Notes: a model not told the origin generated them from the letters alone. 64,000 nt of DNA from Nonomuraea montanisoli (GCF_013363975.1 NZ_JABWGN010000005.1:62001-126000); one strand, 5' to 3'. Counted from the stretch's first letter, positions 35,218 to 44,473 are shown. Program-made: numbers and translations.

Positions 35218-36200
35218 GATTTCACCCCCCGGCGTTGAAGGAAGCGATCGGCGGACAGCGCGAGCAGGAGGATGACGCCCAGGTACACGTTGAGATATTC
35301 CAGGCCGATCCCGACCAGTTCGAGCCCTCTGCGGATCACCAGGGTCAGCGACGTGCCGAGGAACGTGCCGATGACGGAGACCACTCCCCCGGCCATTGCG
35401 GTGCCGCCGAGAATCGCGCCGAGGAAGGAGGGCAGCAGGAACTCCTCGCCGATCGTCGCCCGGAACGACCCGGTGGCGACCGCGAGCATGAATCCGGCCA
35501 GCCCCGCCAGCAGCCCGCTCAGCAGGTGCGCGGTGACCACCCGGCGGCGCGTCGGGATGCCCGACAGCTCGGCGGCGAGCGGGTTGGACCCGGTCAGCAA
35601 CAGCTCCCGGCCGGGCCGCGTGCCGTGGTAGAGGTATCCGAGCGCCAGCATCGGCGCCACCGCGAGCAGCATCATCTGCGGTACGGCGGGCGACCCGCAC
35701 ACGTTGCCCAGGCACACATCGCCCAGCGAGTACTGGCGCAGCTCGCGCATGCCATCGGGTTTGACGGTGAAGGCCGCGTTCGCGGTGAGCGCCGTGTAGA
35801 CGACCGGGATCAGGCCCAGGAGCGCGAAGTCCATCGCGAGCGTGACCACGAAGGAGTTGACCCCGGTCCTGGCGATGATCCAGCCGGTGAAGGCGCCGAT
35901 CGCCGCGCCCGCCAGGAGGCCGATGCAGAGGCCGGCGTACAACGGCAGGTGGAGCCGGTCGTAGGACAGCCCCATGAACATCGCGGAGAACGCCGCCATG
36001 CGGCCCACCGCGAGGTTCATGTGCCCGATGGAGAGCACGACCATCTGGGCCAGCCCGACGACGGTGTAGATGGCGATGTCGCGCAGCAGCGGGAAGAGCA
36101 CGAGCCGCTCGTCGAAGAAGGCCGGGCTCAGCGTGCCGAACACGACGACGAGCACGACGATCAGGCCGAGCAGTCCGAACAGGGGCTTGCGGGTGCTCAC
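35214..36200 (-). CDS. Sugar ABC transporter permease 2
   Basis: A 328-residue RbsC-type permease. The conserved parts are VVLSIGHMNLAVGRMAAFSA and GSNPLAAELSGIPTRRRVVT. Compared with permease 1 it has an extra loop with two Cys (GDVCLGNVCGSP) facing the outside, which could form a disulfide. GTG 36200 overlaps the dehydratase stop by 4 nt. Confidence 0.9.
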   Translation of the reverse strand: MSTRKPLFGLLGLIVVLVVVFGTLSPAFFDERLVLFPLLRDIAIYTVVGLAQMVVLSIGHMNLAVGRMAAFSAMFMGLSYDRLHLPLYAGLCIGLLAGAAIGAFTGWIIARTGVNSFVVTLAMDFALLGLIPVVYTALTANAAFTVKPDGMRELRQYSLGDVCLGNVCGSPAVPQMMLLAVAPMLALGYLYHGTRPGRELLLTGSNPLAAELSGIPTRRRVVTAHLLSGLLAGLAGFMLAVATGSFRATIGEEFLLPSFLGAILGGTAMAGGVVSVIGTFLGTSLTLVIRRGLELVGIGLEYLNVYLGVILLLALSADRFLQRRGVKS

Positions 36201-37285
36201 GCCATCCGCCGCCTGTCGATGGCGTCGCGGTCCCAGTCGATGCCGAGCCCGGGGGTCTCGGGGGCGACGGCGTGCCCGGCCACGATCTCCAGCTCGCCGT
36301 GGGTGATGGCCCGCAGCTGCGGGATGTGTTCCACGTATCTGCCGTTGGGGATCGCTGCGGCCAGGCTGACGTGCAGTTCCATCAGGAAGTGCGGGCAGAC
36401 GGCGACGTTGGCCGCCTCGGCGAGGTGCGCCACCTTGAGCCACGGGGTGATCCCGCCGACCCGTGCCACGTCCACCTGGACGATGGAGGCGGCGCCCGCG
36501 GCCAGGTATTCGCGGAATTGGCCGATGGAGTACATCGACTCGCCGACGGCGACCGGGATCGACGTTGACCGCGCCAGGTGGGCGTGGCCGGACAGGTCGT
36601 CGGCCGGCATCGGCTCCTCGAACCAGAAGATGTCGAGAGCCTCGAACGCGCGGGCCCGCCGCGTCGCCTCCGCATGGGTGAAGGACTGGTTGGCGTCGAC
36701 CATGATGTCCATCGCCGGTCCCACGGCCTCGCGGACCTCGCGCAGCCGCTCCACGTCCTCGTGAAGGCTGGGCTTGCCGACCTTGATCTTGACTCCCGGC
36801 CAGCCGGCCTGCTTCGAGGCCTTGGCACCGCGAGCGAGCTCGTCCGCGGACAGGTGCAGCCAGCCTCCCTCGGTGTCGTACATCGGCACCTGCCGCCTGA
36901 ACCCGCCTGCCAGCCGCCACAGCGGCTCACCGGCCCGCAGGCAGCGCAGGTCCCACAGGGCGGTGTCCACCGCGGCGAGCGCGAGCGAAGTGATCGCCCC
37001 CACGGCCGTTGCCCTGGTGTGCGCGAACAACTCGAACCACAGCCGCTCGATGTCCCGTGCGTCCTGCCCCACCAACTGCGGGAGCAGGTGTTCGCGCAGC
37101 ATGGACAGCACCGCCCGGCCGCCGGTCCCGATGGTGTAGGCGTAGCCCGTGCCGGTGTTCCCGTCGTCGGTGCCCAGCTCGACGAAGATCGTTTCTTGCT
37201 TGACGAAGGCCTGCACGGCATCCGTCCGTACGGTTTCCACTTCCAGGTCGACGAGGTAGGCGTCGACCTGACAGATCTTGGTCAC
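36197..37285 (-). CDS. Enolase-superfamily dehydratase, probable L-fuconate dehydratase
   Basis: A 362-residue mandelate racemase/muconate lactonizing type protein: KIKVGK with Lys166/Lys168, metal ligands Asp197 (VDANQ), Glu223 (WFEEP) and Glu249 (VGES), and His299 (CPHFLMELH). It dehydrates a sugar acid; in this operon the expected step is L-fuconate to 2-keto-3-deoxy-L-fuconate. A His-x-Asp acid/base pair is not obvious, and the protein is shorter than the fuconate dehydratase of Xanthomonas, so another acid sugar is possible. Confidence 0.85.
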   Translation of the reverse strand: MTKICQVDAYLVDLEVETVRTDAVQAFVKQETIFVELGTDDGNTGTGYAYTIGTGGRAVLSMLREHLLPQLVGQDARDIERLWFELFAHTRATAVGAITSLALAAVDTALWDLRCLRAGEPLWRLAGGFRRQVPMYDTEGGWLHLSADELARGAKASKQAGWPGVKIKVGKPSLHEDVERLREVREAVGPAMDIMVDANQSFTHAEATRRARAFEALDIFWFEEPMPADDLSGHAHLARSTSIPVAVGESMYSIGQFREYLAAGAASIVQVDVARVGGITPWLKVAHLAEAANVAVCPHFLMELHVSLAAAIPNGRYVEHIPQLRAITHGELEIVAGHAVAPETPGLGIDWDRDAIDRRRMA

Positions 37286-37294
37286 CCATGGCTC

Positions 37295-38368
37295 CTAGCG
37301 GCAGGAGAGCAGCTCAGCGGCGAACCGCTGCTTGATCTGCTCGGACGTCTTGCGCCGCTCGGTGTCGTAACCGTCGACGTTCTCCTTGGTGACGAGGAAG
37401 GACCCGGAGTCGATCACCACTCCCGGCTGCCGCATCGTGCACTGCTGACTCTGCAGCAGCGCCAGCGCCCACGAGCCGACGTAGGCCTGCCCACGCGGGT
37501 TCTGCGCGATCGTCGCGTAGGCCGATCCCTCGCGGATCGCGCGGAGGATCTCCGGATCGTCGTCGATCGCCACCACCTTGATCGGCAACCCGGCCTTCTT
37601 CACGCCCGCGGCCGCGGCCACGGCGGGGTTGTAGGCCGTGCTGACGATGCCGCCGATCTCCTTGCCGCGCGCGGCCAGCAGGTCGGCCACCGCCTTCTGG
37701 GCCGTCTGCAAGTCCTTGTCGACGTCGGCCACGACGGGCAGGAGCTTCACCGCGCCGGAGGTCTCCTCCACCGCCTTGTCCACGCCCTTGATCCGGCGCT
37801 GGGTGTTGGCGTCGACGTTGTTGCCGGTCAGGTGCACGAGCACGCCCTTGCCGCCCATGGCGTCAATGGCCGCCTTGGCCGCCTTGTAGGCCGCCACCTC
37901 GACGTCGGTGGACAGGCAGAAGTCGGCTTCGTTGGTGTCCCCGGCGGGGCACGAGGCGAGCGAGGCGACGGCGAAGCCCTTGCTCTTGAGGTCGCCGAAG
38001 GTCGTGTTGATGTCGGTGGGAGAGACTCCGAAGACGCCGAAGGCGTTGTAGCCCTGGGCCGCCAGCGAGTCGAGCAGGTTGTTCTGCTTGGCCTGATCCC
38101 ATTCTGCGGTCTCGTTGAAGACGACCCCGCCCAGATGGAAGTCGGCGGCCGACTGGCGCGCCGCCTCCTTCCAGGGCTGAAAGTACGGGTGTGCGCCGCC
38201 GGGCACCAGCGCCACCTTGACCTTCGAGCCCTCCCGGAGCTCCACAGGCCCCGAAGCCGTGGCGGTGGAGGCAGCAGTGGGGACGGCTGCGGATTCTGTG
38301 GGTCGGGTGCTGCAGCCGACCAGGCCGAGCAGGATCAGGCAACAGGCTGCTGATGGAGCGATTCTCAT
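37295..38368 (-). CDS. Sugar-binding lipoprotein of the ABC importer
   Basis: The 357-residue periplasmic-binding protein type 1 (RbsB-like) begins with a lipoprotein signal: MRIAPSAACCLILLGLVGCS with lipobox LVGC and lipidated Cys19. It captures the sugar and delivers it to the two permeases. It is the first gene of the operon, 86 bp from the divergent GntR gene, and 9 bp before the dehydratase gene. Confidence 0.92.
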   Translation of the reverse strand: MRIAPSAACCLILLGLVGCSTRPTESAAVPTAASTATASGPVELREGSKVKVALVPGGAHPYFQPWKEAARQSAADFHLGGVVFNETAEWDQAKQNNLLDSLAAQGYNAFGVFGVSPTDINTTFGDLKSKGFAVASLASCPAGDTNEADFCLSTDVEVAAYKAAKAAIDAMGGKGVLVHLTGNNVDANTQRRIKGVDKAVEETSGAVKLLPVVADVDKDLQTAQKAVADLLAARGKEIGGIVSTAYNPAVAAAAGVKKAGLPIKVVAIDDDPEILRAIREGSAYATIAQNPRGQAYVGSWALALLQSQQCTMRQPGVVIDSGSFLVTKENVDGYDTERRKTSEQIKQRFAAELLSCR

Positions 38369-38384
38369 GTTGAATCCGAGATCG

Positions 38385-38409
38385 TATAGGAAATATCCTG
38401 GCTGATAAT
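38385..38409. promoter_or_regulatory. Operator and -10 between the fucose operon and GntR gene
   Basis: AGGA-AATA-TCCT (38388-38399) is an inverted repeat in the divergent promoter region. TGATAAT (38403-38409) could be the -10 of the GntR gene. The GntR-FCD protein is the obvious candidate to bind here. Confidence 0.4.
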
Positions 38410-38455
38410 GCTAGGGTGAGTCGAAGTAGTCAAGGGGTCGTCGAAGGGATGTCGG

Positions 38456-39118
38456 GTGACCGGGATAGCCCTGCCGCAGCGCACGGTGCTCTCAGACAGC
38501 GTCTACGAGGCCGTCAAGGCGCTCATCATGGATCACACCCTCGAACCGGACGCGAAGATCAACATTGACGCGCTGACCCGCCTTCTCGAGGTCTCCCATA
38601 CCCCGGTCCGCGAGGCCCTGGCCCGCCTCGAGTCCGACGGGCTGGTCATCAAGCTGCCCCTGCGCGGCTACAGCATCAGCCCGCTGCTCACCCGCAAGGA
38701 GTTCGAGGACCTCTACGAGCTGCGACTCCTCCTGGAGCCGCCCAGCGCACGCCGCGCCGCGGAGGCGATGACCCCGGAGGGCAGGCGGGCGCTGCAGGAG
38801 GAGATGACCTCGTGCGAGGAGGCCCCTTCGGGCAGCCACTACGAGGACTACAAGGCCGTCACCGCCCACGACGCCCGCCTGCACGACCTGATCATGGCGC
38901 TGGCCGGAAACGACGCCATCCGGCTCGCGTTGGAACGCACCCACAGCCACCTGCACCTGTTCCGGCTGCACTACGGCAGCCCGATCGGCTCCCGGGCGCT
39001 GGAGGAACACCAGGCGATCGTCACCGCCCTGGTGGCCGGCGACCCCGCCGAGGCGGAGTCCACGATGCGCGCCCACCTCGAACGCGCCCGCGACCGGCTG
39101 TCGGCCGCCTTCGAGTAA
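38456..39118 (+). CDS. GntR/FCD-family regulator of the fucose operon
   Basis: The 220 residues have a winged HTH (SDSVYEAVKALIMDHTLEPD, then ALTRLLEVSHTPVREALARL) and an all-helical FCD ligand domain with the usual Asp/His metal-site residues (DARLHDL, HSHLHLF, EEHQAIV). FCD proteins sense small carboxylates, so an intermediate such as L-fuconate or its keto-deoxy product is a likely inducer (inference). GTG 38456 follows AAGGGA. It is divergent from the transporter-led operon. Confidence 0.9.
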   Translation: MTGIALPQRTVLSDSVYEAVKALIMDHTLEPDAKINIDALTRLLEVSHTPVREALARLESDGLVIKLPLRGYSISPLLTRKEFEDLYELRLLLEPPSARRAAEAMTPEGRRALQEEMTSCEEAPSGSHYEDYKAVTAHDARLHDLIMALAGNDAIRLALERTHSHLHLFRLHYGSPIGSRALEEHQAIVTALVAGDPAEAESTMRAHLERARDRLSAAFE

Positions 39119-39259
39119 CCGCGGCGGGAACGTTCACCCCTCGCGTCCCCTCGGATACTGAGCTTGGCAAAAGTGAGAAGACGGTGTGATCATCGCCTAC
39201 TGCAAGGGCGTGAGGGGCAACAGAGGTCCCAGCTTGATCAACCACTGGAGACAAGGGTG

Positions 39260-39904
39260 ATGGACAAGGACGTCGCAGAGGAGCAGGCCGACATCGTCGC
39301 CACGCTGCTTCACCATGCGCACACACCGCTCACCGGCTCCGTGTACATCCGCGGAATTCTTCCGGCACCGGCATCCGAACCATCGGTGTGCGTGGTCCTC
39401 GGCCCCCCGAACGGATCAGTCGACGAACCCGACCAGATGGTCGGCTATGACATCCCCTACCACGTCGGCGACCACTACCTGACCGGCCCCAACATCGCCG
39501 GGATCCTCCGCACGGTCTGCGCAGGCATCGGCCTCGACCCCGGCAGCCACGTCGGCGACCTGATGGGAATCCCCCTCATCACGGTGGATGACCCCTTGTC
39601 CGTCGATCTCTCCCCGTGCACACCTGAGGACAACGCCTACACGATTCTGCGCACCCTCGTGTGGCCCTGGAGTGAGGAATATCCTGATCCACTCTTGCTG
39701 GGATTCCTCTTCTGCACCGCAGACAGACTCCGGCTCTACCTGGCCTCCAGCCGAGTCCCGGAAGGCGTCGTCGCGGTGGACACGCGCCCGTCAGGAGCCC
39801 TCACGGCTCTCTTGGCCGCGCTTCCGACTCTCATCACCGAGACTTCGCGCTACGCCGAACCCGATCCTTACTCCGTCCGCCTGGTCGACCTCACCGACTG
39901 GTAG
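39260..39904 (+). CDS. Protein of unknown function
   Basis: I do not recognise the family. From ATG 39260 (AAGGG upstream) it has 214 residues and is acidic, with no membrane segment or signal peptide. Notable parts are VVLGPPNGSVDEPDQMVGYD, YHVGDHYLTGPNIAG, and RTLVWPWSEEYPDPLLLGF. The frame is open back to 39164, but that part is unlike the rest. Codon bias is weaker in G/C third positions than in its neighbours, so it may be a recent arrival. Confidence 0.6.
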   Translation: MDKDVAEEQADIVATLLHHAHTPLTGSVYIRGILPAPASEPSVCVVLGPPNGSVDEPDQMVGYDIPYHVGDHYLTGPNIAGILRTVCAGIGLDPGSHVGDLMGIPLITVDDPLSVDLSPCTPEDNAYTILRTLVWPWSEEYPDPLLLGFLFCTADRLRLYLASSRVPEGVVAVDTRPSGALTALLAALPTLITETSRYAEPDPYSVRLVDLTDW

Positions 39905-40168
39905 GAAGTCCCGGACATTGCGCCGGTGCACGCATCAGGGCCCGATTCACTAGCTCGCCTGGCCGGGAGGTGCAGGGAGAGTACCGCCCTCACGATCGCC
40001 TGACTGTGGCGGGCCGCCGTTTCCGGCTGGGGGCGATCGGTTCCGGGTTCGCGGCGAGCCGCCTTCGAGATGGGCGGCCAGGTCGCTGCGCATACGGCCT
40101 GGAGGCCGTTCTCTCGCGCGCCCGTGCTCGGGCCGCGCAAGCAGCACGCCATGACCTAATATCAGCCA
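39905..40168. other. Intergenic stretch, only a promoter seen
   Basis: These 264 bp hold no convincing gene on either strand. The only signal I see is TAATAT at 40157-40162, 6 nt before the ATG of the kinase gene, which suggests a leaderless transcript. Confidence 0.4.
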
Positions 40169-40747
40169 ATGCTCGTGGTCCTCGTGAACGGCCTGCCCGG
40201 AGCAGGCAAAACCACCCTGGCCAAGCCACTCGCCCACGAGCTTGGTCTGCCCCTGTTCAGCAAGGACCGCATCAAGGAAACGCTGGCAGACCACATCGGC
40301 ATCACTCCACCCGCCGGACTCACCGGCCGCCAGTGGAGCCGGCGACTCGGCGTCGCAGCAGGTGAGACCCTCTGGGCCCTACTCGCCGACAGCCGCCAGG
40401 GCGCGGTACTGGAGAGCTTCTGGCCGGTCAGCCTCCGACCAGTGGTGGTTGGCGGACTCCACCGTGCGGGAGTACAGACAGCACACGAAGTCAGGTGCAC
40501 GGTCCCCCCTGCCATCGCACGTCAGCGCTACGAAGAACGCGAAGCAAGCAGACACCCGATCCATCAGGGGATCCTCGTCAGCGATCAGCACTGGGAACAG
40601 CGGACGCTCGAAGCCGAGCCGCTCGATCTCCACCACACCTACCACGTGGACACAACCTGGCCCGTGGATGTCAGATGTCTGGCGACGGAGATCCGCAGAA
40701 ATAGCAACACGGGCGCCTCCGGCGAGGGCACTCCGGCTCCAGGATGA
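40169..40747 (+). CDS. P-loop kinase-like protein
   Basis: The 192-residue protein has a Walker A at the N-terminus (VNGLPGAGKTTLAK), then DRIKETLADHIG and a later HHTYHVDTT. It looks like the AAA_33/zeta-like small-molecule kinases that phosphorylate sugars or antibiotics. The usual lid Arg residues appear in PAIARQRYEERE. The substrate is unknown. Its TAATAT -10 lies where a leaderless start would be expected. Confidence 0.78.
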   Translation: MLVVLVNGLPGAGKTTLAKPLAHELGLPLFSKDRIKETLADHIGITPPAGLTGRQWSRRLGVAAGETLWALLADSRQGAVLESFWPVSLRPVVVGGLHRAGVQTAHEVRCTVPPAIARQRYEEREASRHPIHQGILVSDQHWEQRTLEAEPLDLHHTYHVDTTWPVDVRCLATEIRRNSNTGASGEGTPAPG

Positions 40748-40804
40748 TCACCCGCCAGGTATCGGGACCAGGGCCGGCGTGACTGCTCCAAGCTCCCAAG
40801 GGGG

Positions 40805-42088
40805 CTAGGCCTGTTCGGCGTCAGCGGTCAAGGCCGGCGAGCCGGTCGATTCGTCGCCCTGCCGGTAGTCGGTGAGATCGCGCAGGCGCCGGATCGGTGA
40901 GGCCAGCAGGACCAACGGCATGCAGGCGGCAGCGACGACGAAGAGCATCAGGGCGACCCGGCCGCCGAGAACCCCGGCAACGGCTCCGGCGGCCAGCCCG
41001 CCGATCGGGATCGCACCCCAGGAGACGAAACGGACTGTCGCCATCACCCGGGGCAGCAGGTCGGGCGGGCTGGCGATCTGGCGGTAGGTACGGGTCACCA
41101 CGCTGAGCACCACCACGCCGGCGGAGAAGACCACGTTGCCGACGGCGAAGGCGGCGAAGCCCCGCCAGCCGGTGCCGAGGGGCACGACGAGCGCCCCGGC
41201 GAGCGAGACGAATCCGGCGACGATCAGGGCGCGGGCGGTCCCGACCCTGGCCGTGATCCGGTTCGTCAGGGCGGCGCCGATCAGCGTGCCGACGCCGTCC
41301 GCCGCCAGCAGCAGGCCGACGAAGCCGGGTTGGGCGTGCAACTCGCGCACGAGGTACAACGCGTAGAGCGCGTGCTGGGCCCCGCAGACGGCGTTCGCCG
41401 CGGTGGCGGCCCACATGCACGGCCCCATCACCGGGTGGTGCACGACGAAACGCCAGCCTTCCCGGATCATCGCGCGTACCGGTGGCCAGCGGTCGGGGGC
41501 CTCCGCGCGGCGTTCGGGCAGGGTCCGCAGCAGCAGGGCCGAGACGAGGTAGCTGGCCGCGTCGACGAGGAGGGTCGGCACCGCCCCGAACACCTGGACG
41601 ACGAGACCGCCGACGGACGGCCCGGCGAGCTGGGTGGTGGCGTGGGTGCCGGAGGTCAGGCTGTTACGGGACTGCAGCTGCTCCTTGCTCACGATCGACG
41701 GCAGGAAGGTCGAGTTGGCGACGTCGAAGATGACGTCCGCGAAGCTGATCACGAGGGCCACGATCATCAACTGGGCGACCGTCAGACAGTCCAGCCACCA
41801 GGCCAGAGGTATGGAGACGACCGCCGCCGCGCGTGCCAGGTCGGCGACGACCTGAACGCTTCGCATGGGCAGTCGCTGCACCATCACCCCTGCGGGCAGG
41901 CCGATCACGATCCAGGCGACGTAACCGGCGGCGGCGATCATGCCCATCTCCAGCGCGGAGGCGTCGAGCACCGTCAACGCCGTCAGCGGCAGCGCCACCG
42001 CGCCCACCGCCGAACCGACCGCGCTGGTCGTGCCGGCCGTCCACCATCGCCAGAAGACGCTCGCGCCGCGCGCACTGCCGACTGCCAT
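40805..42088 (-). CDS. MFS transporter, exporter type
   Basis: A 427-residue protein of about 12 helices resembling MFS_3/enterobactin-exporter-like proteins (FADVIFDVANSTFLPSIVSK, then LTSGTHATTQLAGPSVGGLV, and LLLAADGVGTLIGAALTNR). The substrate is unknown. It is divergent from an HxlR-peroxiredoxin fusion gene, with only 53 bp between, and a palindrome there suggests that the regulator controls this exporter, perhaps for a redox-active compound (inference). Confidence 0.9.
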   Translation of the reverse strand: MAVGSARGASVFWRWWTAGTTSAVGSAVGAVALPLTALTVLDASALEMGMIAAAGYVAWIVIGLPAGVMVQRLPMRSVQVVADLARAAAVVSIPLAWWLDCLTVAQLMIVALVISFADVIFDVANSTFLPSIVSKEQLQSRNSLTSGTHATTQLAGPSVGGLVVQVFGAVPTLLVDAASYLVSALLLRTLPERRAEAPDRWPPVRAMIREGWRFVVHHPVMGPCMWAATAANAVCGAQHALYALYLVRELHAQPGFVGLLLAADGVGTLIGAALTNRITARVGTARALIVAGFVSLAGALVVPLGTGWRGFAAFAVGNVVFSAGVVVLSVVTRTYRQIASPPDLLPRVMATVRFVSWGAIPIGGLAAGAVAGVLGGRVALMLFVVAAACMPLVLLASPIRRLRDLTDYRQGDESTGSPALTADAEQA

Positions 42089-42105
42089 CTCGACATCTCC
42101 TCGGT

Positions 42106-42134
42106 GAGTTCCAGAATGGAACGCACTCTATACT
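42106..42134. promoter_or_regulatory. HxlR operator and -10 element
   Basis: GTTCCA-GAA-TGGAAC (42106-42120) is a perfect 6-bp inverted repeat. TATACT (42129-42134) lies 7 nt before the GTG start at 42142, so transcription should begin at or next to the start codon (leaderless). The palindrome covers the -35 position, which fits autorepression. Confidence 0.65.
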
Positions 42135-42141
42135 GGGGCGT

Positions 42142-43017
42142 GTGAAGCGCGCTGATCTGTCCGACGCCGACTGCGGAATCGCGCAGGCGCTCGGAGTGAT
42201 CGGTGACTGGTGGACGTTCCTGGTGGTGCGGGACATCGCCGGCGGCACCACCCGCTTCGACGGCCTTCAGCGCGCGCTCGGCGTCAGCCGTCGCGCTCTG
42301 GCCGAGCGCCTGGCCGGCCTGGTCGAACACGGGGTACTGGCGAAGCGGCTCTACTCCGATCGCCCGCCGCGCTACGACTACCTGCTGACCGCGAAGGGCG
42401 AGGGCCTGCTGCCGGCGCTCATCGCGCTGCAGGACTGGGGCACCAGGCATGTGATGGGCGACGGGGCGCTGACCGCGACCAGCGAGGAGGGGTCCGCCGA
42501 GACCCGTCGGGTGCATGAGCTGATCAACAGGCGACTGCCGGACGTCGTTCTGGAACGACACGACGGCGAGCGGGTCTCCCCCGGCGCGACGGGCGGCGCC
42601 TGGACCCTGCTCTACTTCTTCCCCGGCGCCTTCGCCCCCGGCACCCAGGATTTTCCGCCCGGCTGGGGTGACATTCCGGGTGCGCAGGGTTGCACGGTGG
42701 AAGCCCTCACCTACGCGTCACGGCATGCCGAGTTCGAGGCGTCCGGTGCGGTGATCCGAGGCGTCAGCACCCAGCGCCCGGACCAGTTGGCCGCCTTCGT
42801 CGCGCACGCGAGGTTGCCCTACCCTCTTCTGTCCGACCAGGACGGCAAGCTCGCGGCCGGGCTGCTGCTGCCGACCTTCCGGGTGGCCGGCGTCGACCGC
42901 TTCAAGCGCCTCACCCTGCTGGCCGACCCCGACGCGATCATCCGCGCGGTGCAGTTTCCGATCAGCGATCCGGCCGGCTCGGTGGACGAGATGCTCGCCC
43001 TCGTCCGCGGTCGATGA
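42142..43017 (+). CDS. HxlR regulator fused to a peroxiredoxin
   Basis: Residues 1-105 are an HxlR winged helix (LGVIGDWWTFLVVRDIAGGT, then FDGLQRALGVSRRALAERLA). From about residue 135 a thioredoxin-fold AhpC/TSA-type domain follows (LLYFFPGAFAPGTQDFPPGW, then GAQGCTVEALTY, RLPYPLLSDQDGKLA). The Cys in QGCTVEA sits where PRX-type proteins have the peroxidatic Cys, though it is preceded by an insertion after PGAFAPG. Such a fusion could read peroxide or thiol state directly and change DNA binding (inference). I chose GTG 42142 because of the promoter spacing; longer frames upstream are read-through. Confidence 0.85.
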   Translation: MKRADLSDADCGIAQALGVIGDWWTFLVVRDIAGGTTRFDGLQRALGVSRRALAERLAGLVEHGVLAKRLYSDRPPRYDYLLTAKGEGLLPALIALQDWGTRHVMGDGALTATSEEGSAETRRVHELINRRLPDVVLERHDGERVSPGATGGAWTLLYFFPGAFAPGTQDFPPGWGDIPGAQGCTVEALTYASRHAEFEASGAVIRGVSTQRPDQLAAFVAHARLPYPLLSDQDGKLAAGLLLPTFRVAGVDRFKRLTLLADPDAIIRAVQFPISDPAGSVDEMLALVRGR

Positions 43018-43039
43018 CCACCCGCATGCGCCGGCGCGA

Positions 43040-43663
43040 TCAAGGCAGCTCGCCGACCGGGGCGACGATGTGCGTGCCACCGCCGGTGCAGCGCCAGATG
43101 GCCGTCTCGTGCTCGTATCCGGCGTACAGGCCGCGATTGTGCGCGGCGCAGACAGGCCAGACTTTCATCGTCATTCCCATGATCGTTTCCTGGACGGCCT
43201 CGGCGACCTCCCCCAGCGCCCATTGAACGTTGCTGCCCGCGATGGCGTCGATGCCGTTGCCGTGATAGCCGCCCCGGAACTCCGCCCAGGCGCGCGCCCT
43301 GCTGTCCCAGTCGTGGGTGATCAGGCGAAGCGTACCGGCGACCCCGCCGGTACGGACGTCGCGCTTCACGACCTCCAGCGCCTGCTCCAGCGTCGTCCAC
43401 AGACGGGGTTCGAGCGTGAATCCCGGCTGGAAGCCGGCTTCGCGGAGAAGGGTCTCGCCCAGGCGGGTCAGGTCGGCCGGGGTCAGCTGGGCAGTGGGGC
43501 GTTCGAGGAGCTCCCGCGTGGCCGGAGTGCCTTCGCCCCATTCCTCCAGCAGGAACGCCAGTCCGAGGAGGGGTTCGGCGTCAAGGCCGCCGTCGCGCAG
43601 TGCCGTGTAGATCCGGCCCAGCAACTCGTCCTCCAGCTGTTCGGCCTGCTCGTCGGAGTGCAC
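43040..43663 (-). CDS. Protein of unknown function
   Basis: The 207-residue soluble protein has no family I can name. Its N-terminus is acidic and helical (SDEQAEQLEDELLGRIYTAL). The C-terminus holds WPVCAAHNRGLYAGYEHETA followed by IWRCTGGGTHIVAPVG, with a His and two Cys that could bind a metal, though this is weak evidence. It has high GC codon bias like its neighbours and looks like a real gene. It converges with the HxlR-peroxiredoxin gene, 22 bp apart. Confidence 0.65.
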   Translation of the reverse strand: MHSDEQAEQLEDELLGRIYTALRDGGLDAEPLLGLAFLLEEWGEGTPATRELLERPTAQLTPADLTRLGETLLREAGFQPGFTLEPRLWTTLEQALEVVKRDVRTGGVAGTLRLITHDWDSRARAWAEFRGGYHGNGIDAIAGSNVQWALGEVAEAVQETIMGMTMKVWPVCAAHNRGLYAGYEHETAIWRCTGGGTHIVAPVGELP

Positions 43664-43726
43664 GCTGCAGTGTCGCCCACCGCGTGAACCCCCGGCAAGC
43701 AGGCGGCCCTGCGGTGAGGTCGGACC

Positions 43727-44395
43727 TCAGGCCAGGCCGCCGTCATGGCCGGCCTCGGCAGTGGTCTTCAGGTCGGTCAGCCAGGCCTCCAGGCCCGCGC
43801 CGAGGTAGCCGGTGGAGGTCGGCACGTCGGCCTCCACCTGGGCGCCGGTCCAGGTCTCCTCGGTACGGACCAGCACGCCACCCTTGACCTTGGTGAAGTT
43901 CCAGACGTGGACACCCCGGTCGATGCGCAGTCCGTCGCCGATCGCGGGCCCGGTCCAACGGATGCACTGGTTCTCCTCGGCCTGCCGGACGGTGGAGGTG
44001 ATGACCAGGGTCGTGGCGGGGGTCGTGGCCGTCTCGGGCACCGGGGTGGTCCACCGGAACCGCGAGCCCGGGCGCAGCTTGCCGGAGTCCAGGCGCTTCG
44101 CGCTCGCGACCGGCGGCTGCCACGACGGCCAGCGCTCCACGTCGGTCTGCAGCTTCCAGATGGTGCGCAGTGGCGCCTTGATCAGGGTCTCGGTGCGGTA
44201 CCGGATCTTGGCGGCCGGGTCGACGCTCTGGCCGCCGCAGGTCAGGGGTGCCGGGTGGGGCCGCTCGGCGGCGGCGTTCCGGGCGTGGCCGGCGGCGGCG
44301 GATGACGGCGAGGCCACTGCGAGCGTGCCGGCCATGGCGAGCGGGATGGCGAACAGCGCGGCCGACCGACCGGCCCGGCGGGTGAACTCGGACAT
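43727..44395 (-). CDS. Secreted SRPBCC (START-like) protein
   Basis: The 222-residue protein has a signal peptide (SAALFAIPLAMAGTLAVASP, likely cut near SSAAAGHA). The domain that follows is of the polyketide-cyclase/START type: TETLIKAPLRTIWKLQTDVE with the conserved WPSWQP, then GSRFRWTT and VRTEETW. These domains bind hydrophobic ligands; few are exported, which makes this copy less common. The divergent TetR gene at 44548 is the likely regulator. Confidence 0.8.
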   Translation of the reverse strand: MSEFTRRAGRSAALFAIPLAMAGTLAVASPSSAAAGHARNAAAERPHPAPLTCGGQSVDPAAKIRYRTETLIKAPLRTIWKLQTDVERWPSWQPPVASAKRLDSGKLRPGSRFRWTTPVPETATTPATTLVITSTVRQAEENQCIRWTGPAIGDGLRIDRGVHVWNFTKVKGGVLVRTEETWTGAQVEADVPTSTGYLGAGLEAWLTDLKTTAEAGHDGGLA

Positions 44396-44450
44396 GGTTT
44401 TCCTCCTCGGTGCACGGGTGAGATCCGGCGAGCCGTTGTTACCCGGGCTC

Positions 44451-44473
44451 GCGTTAGTTAGAAGCTATAACGC
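44451..44473. promoter_or_regulatory. Inverted repeat in the SRPBCC/TetR intergenic region
   Basis: GCGTTA (44451-44456) and TAACGC (44468-44473) form a perfect inverted repeat with an 11-bp AT-rich spacer. It lies between the divergent SRPBCC and TetR genes and resembles TetR-type operators. Confidence 0.5.
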
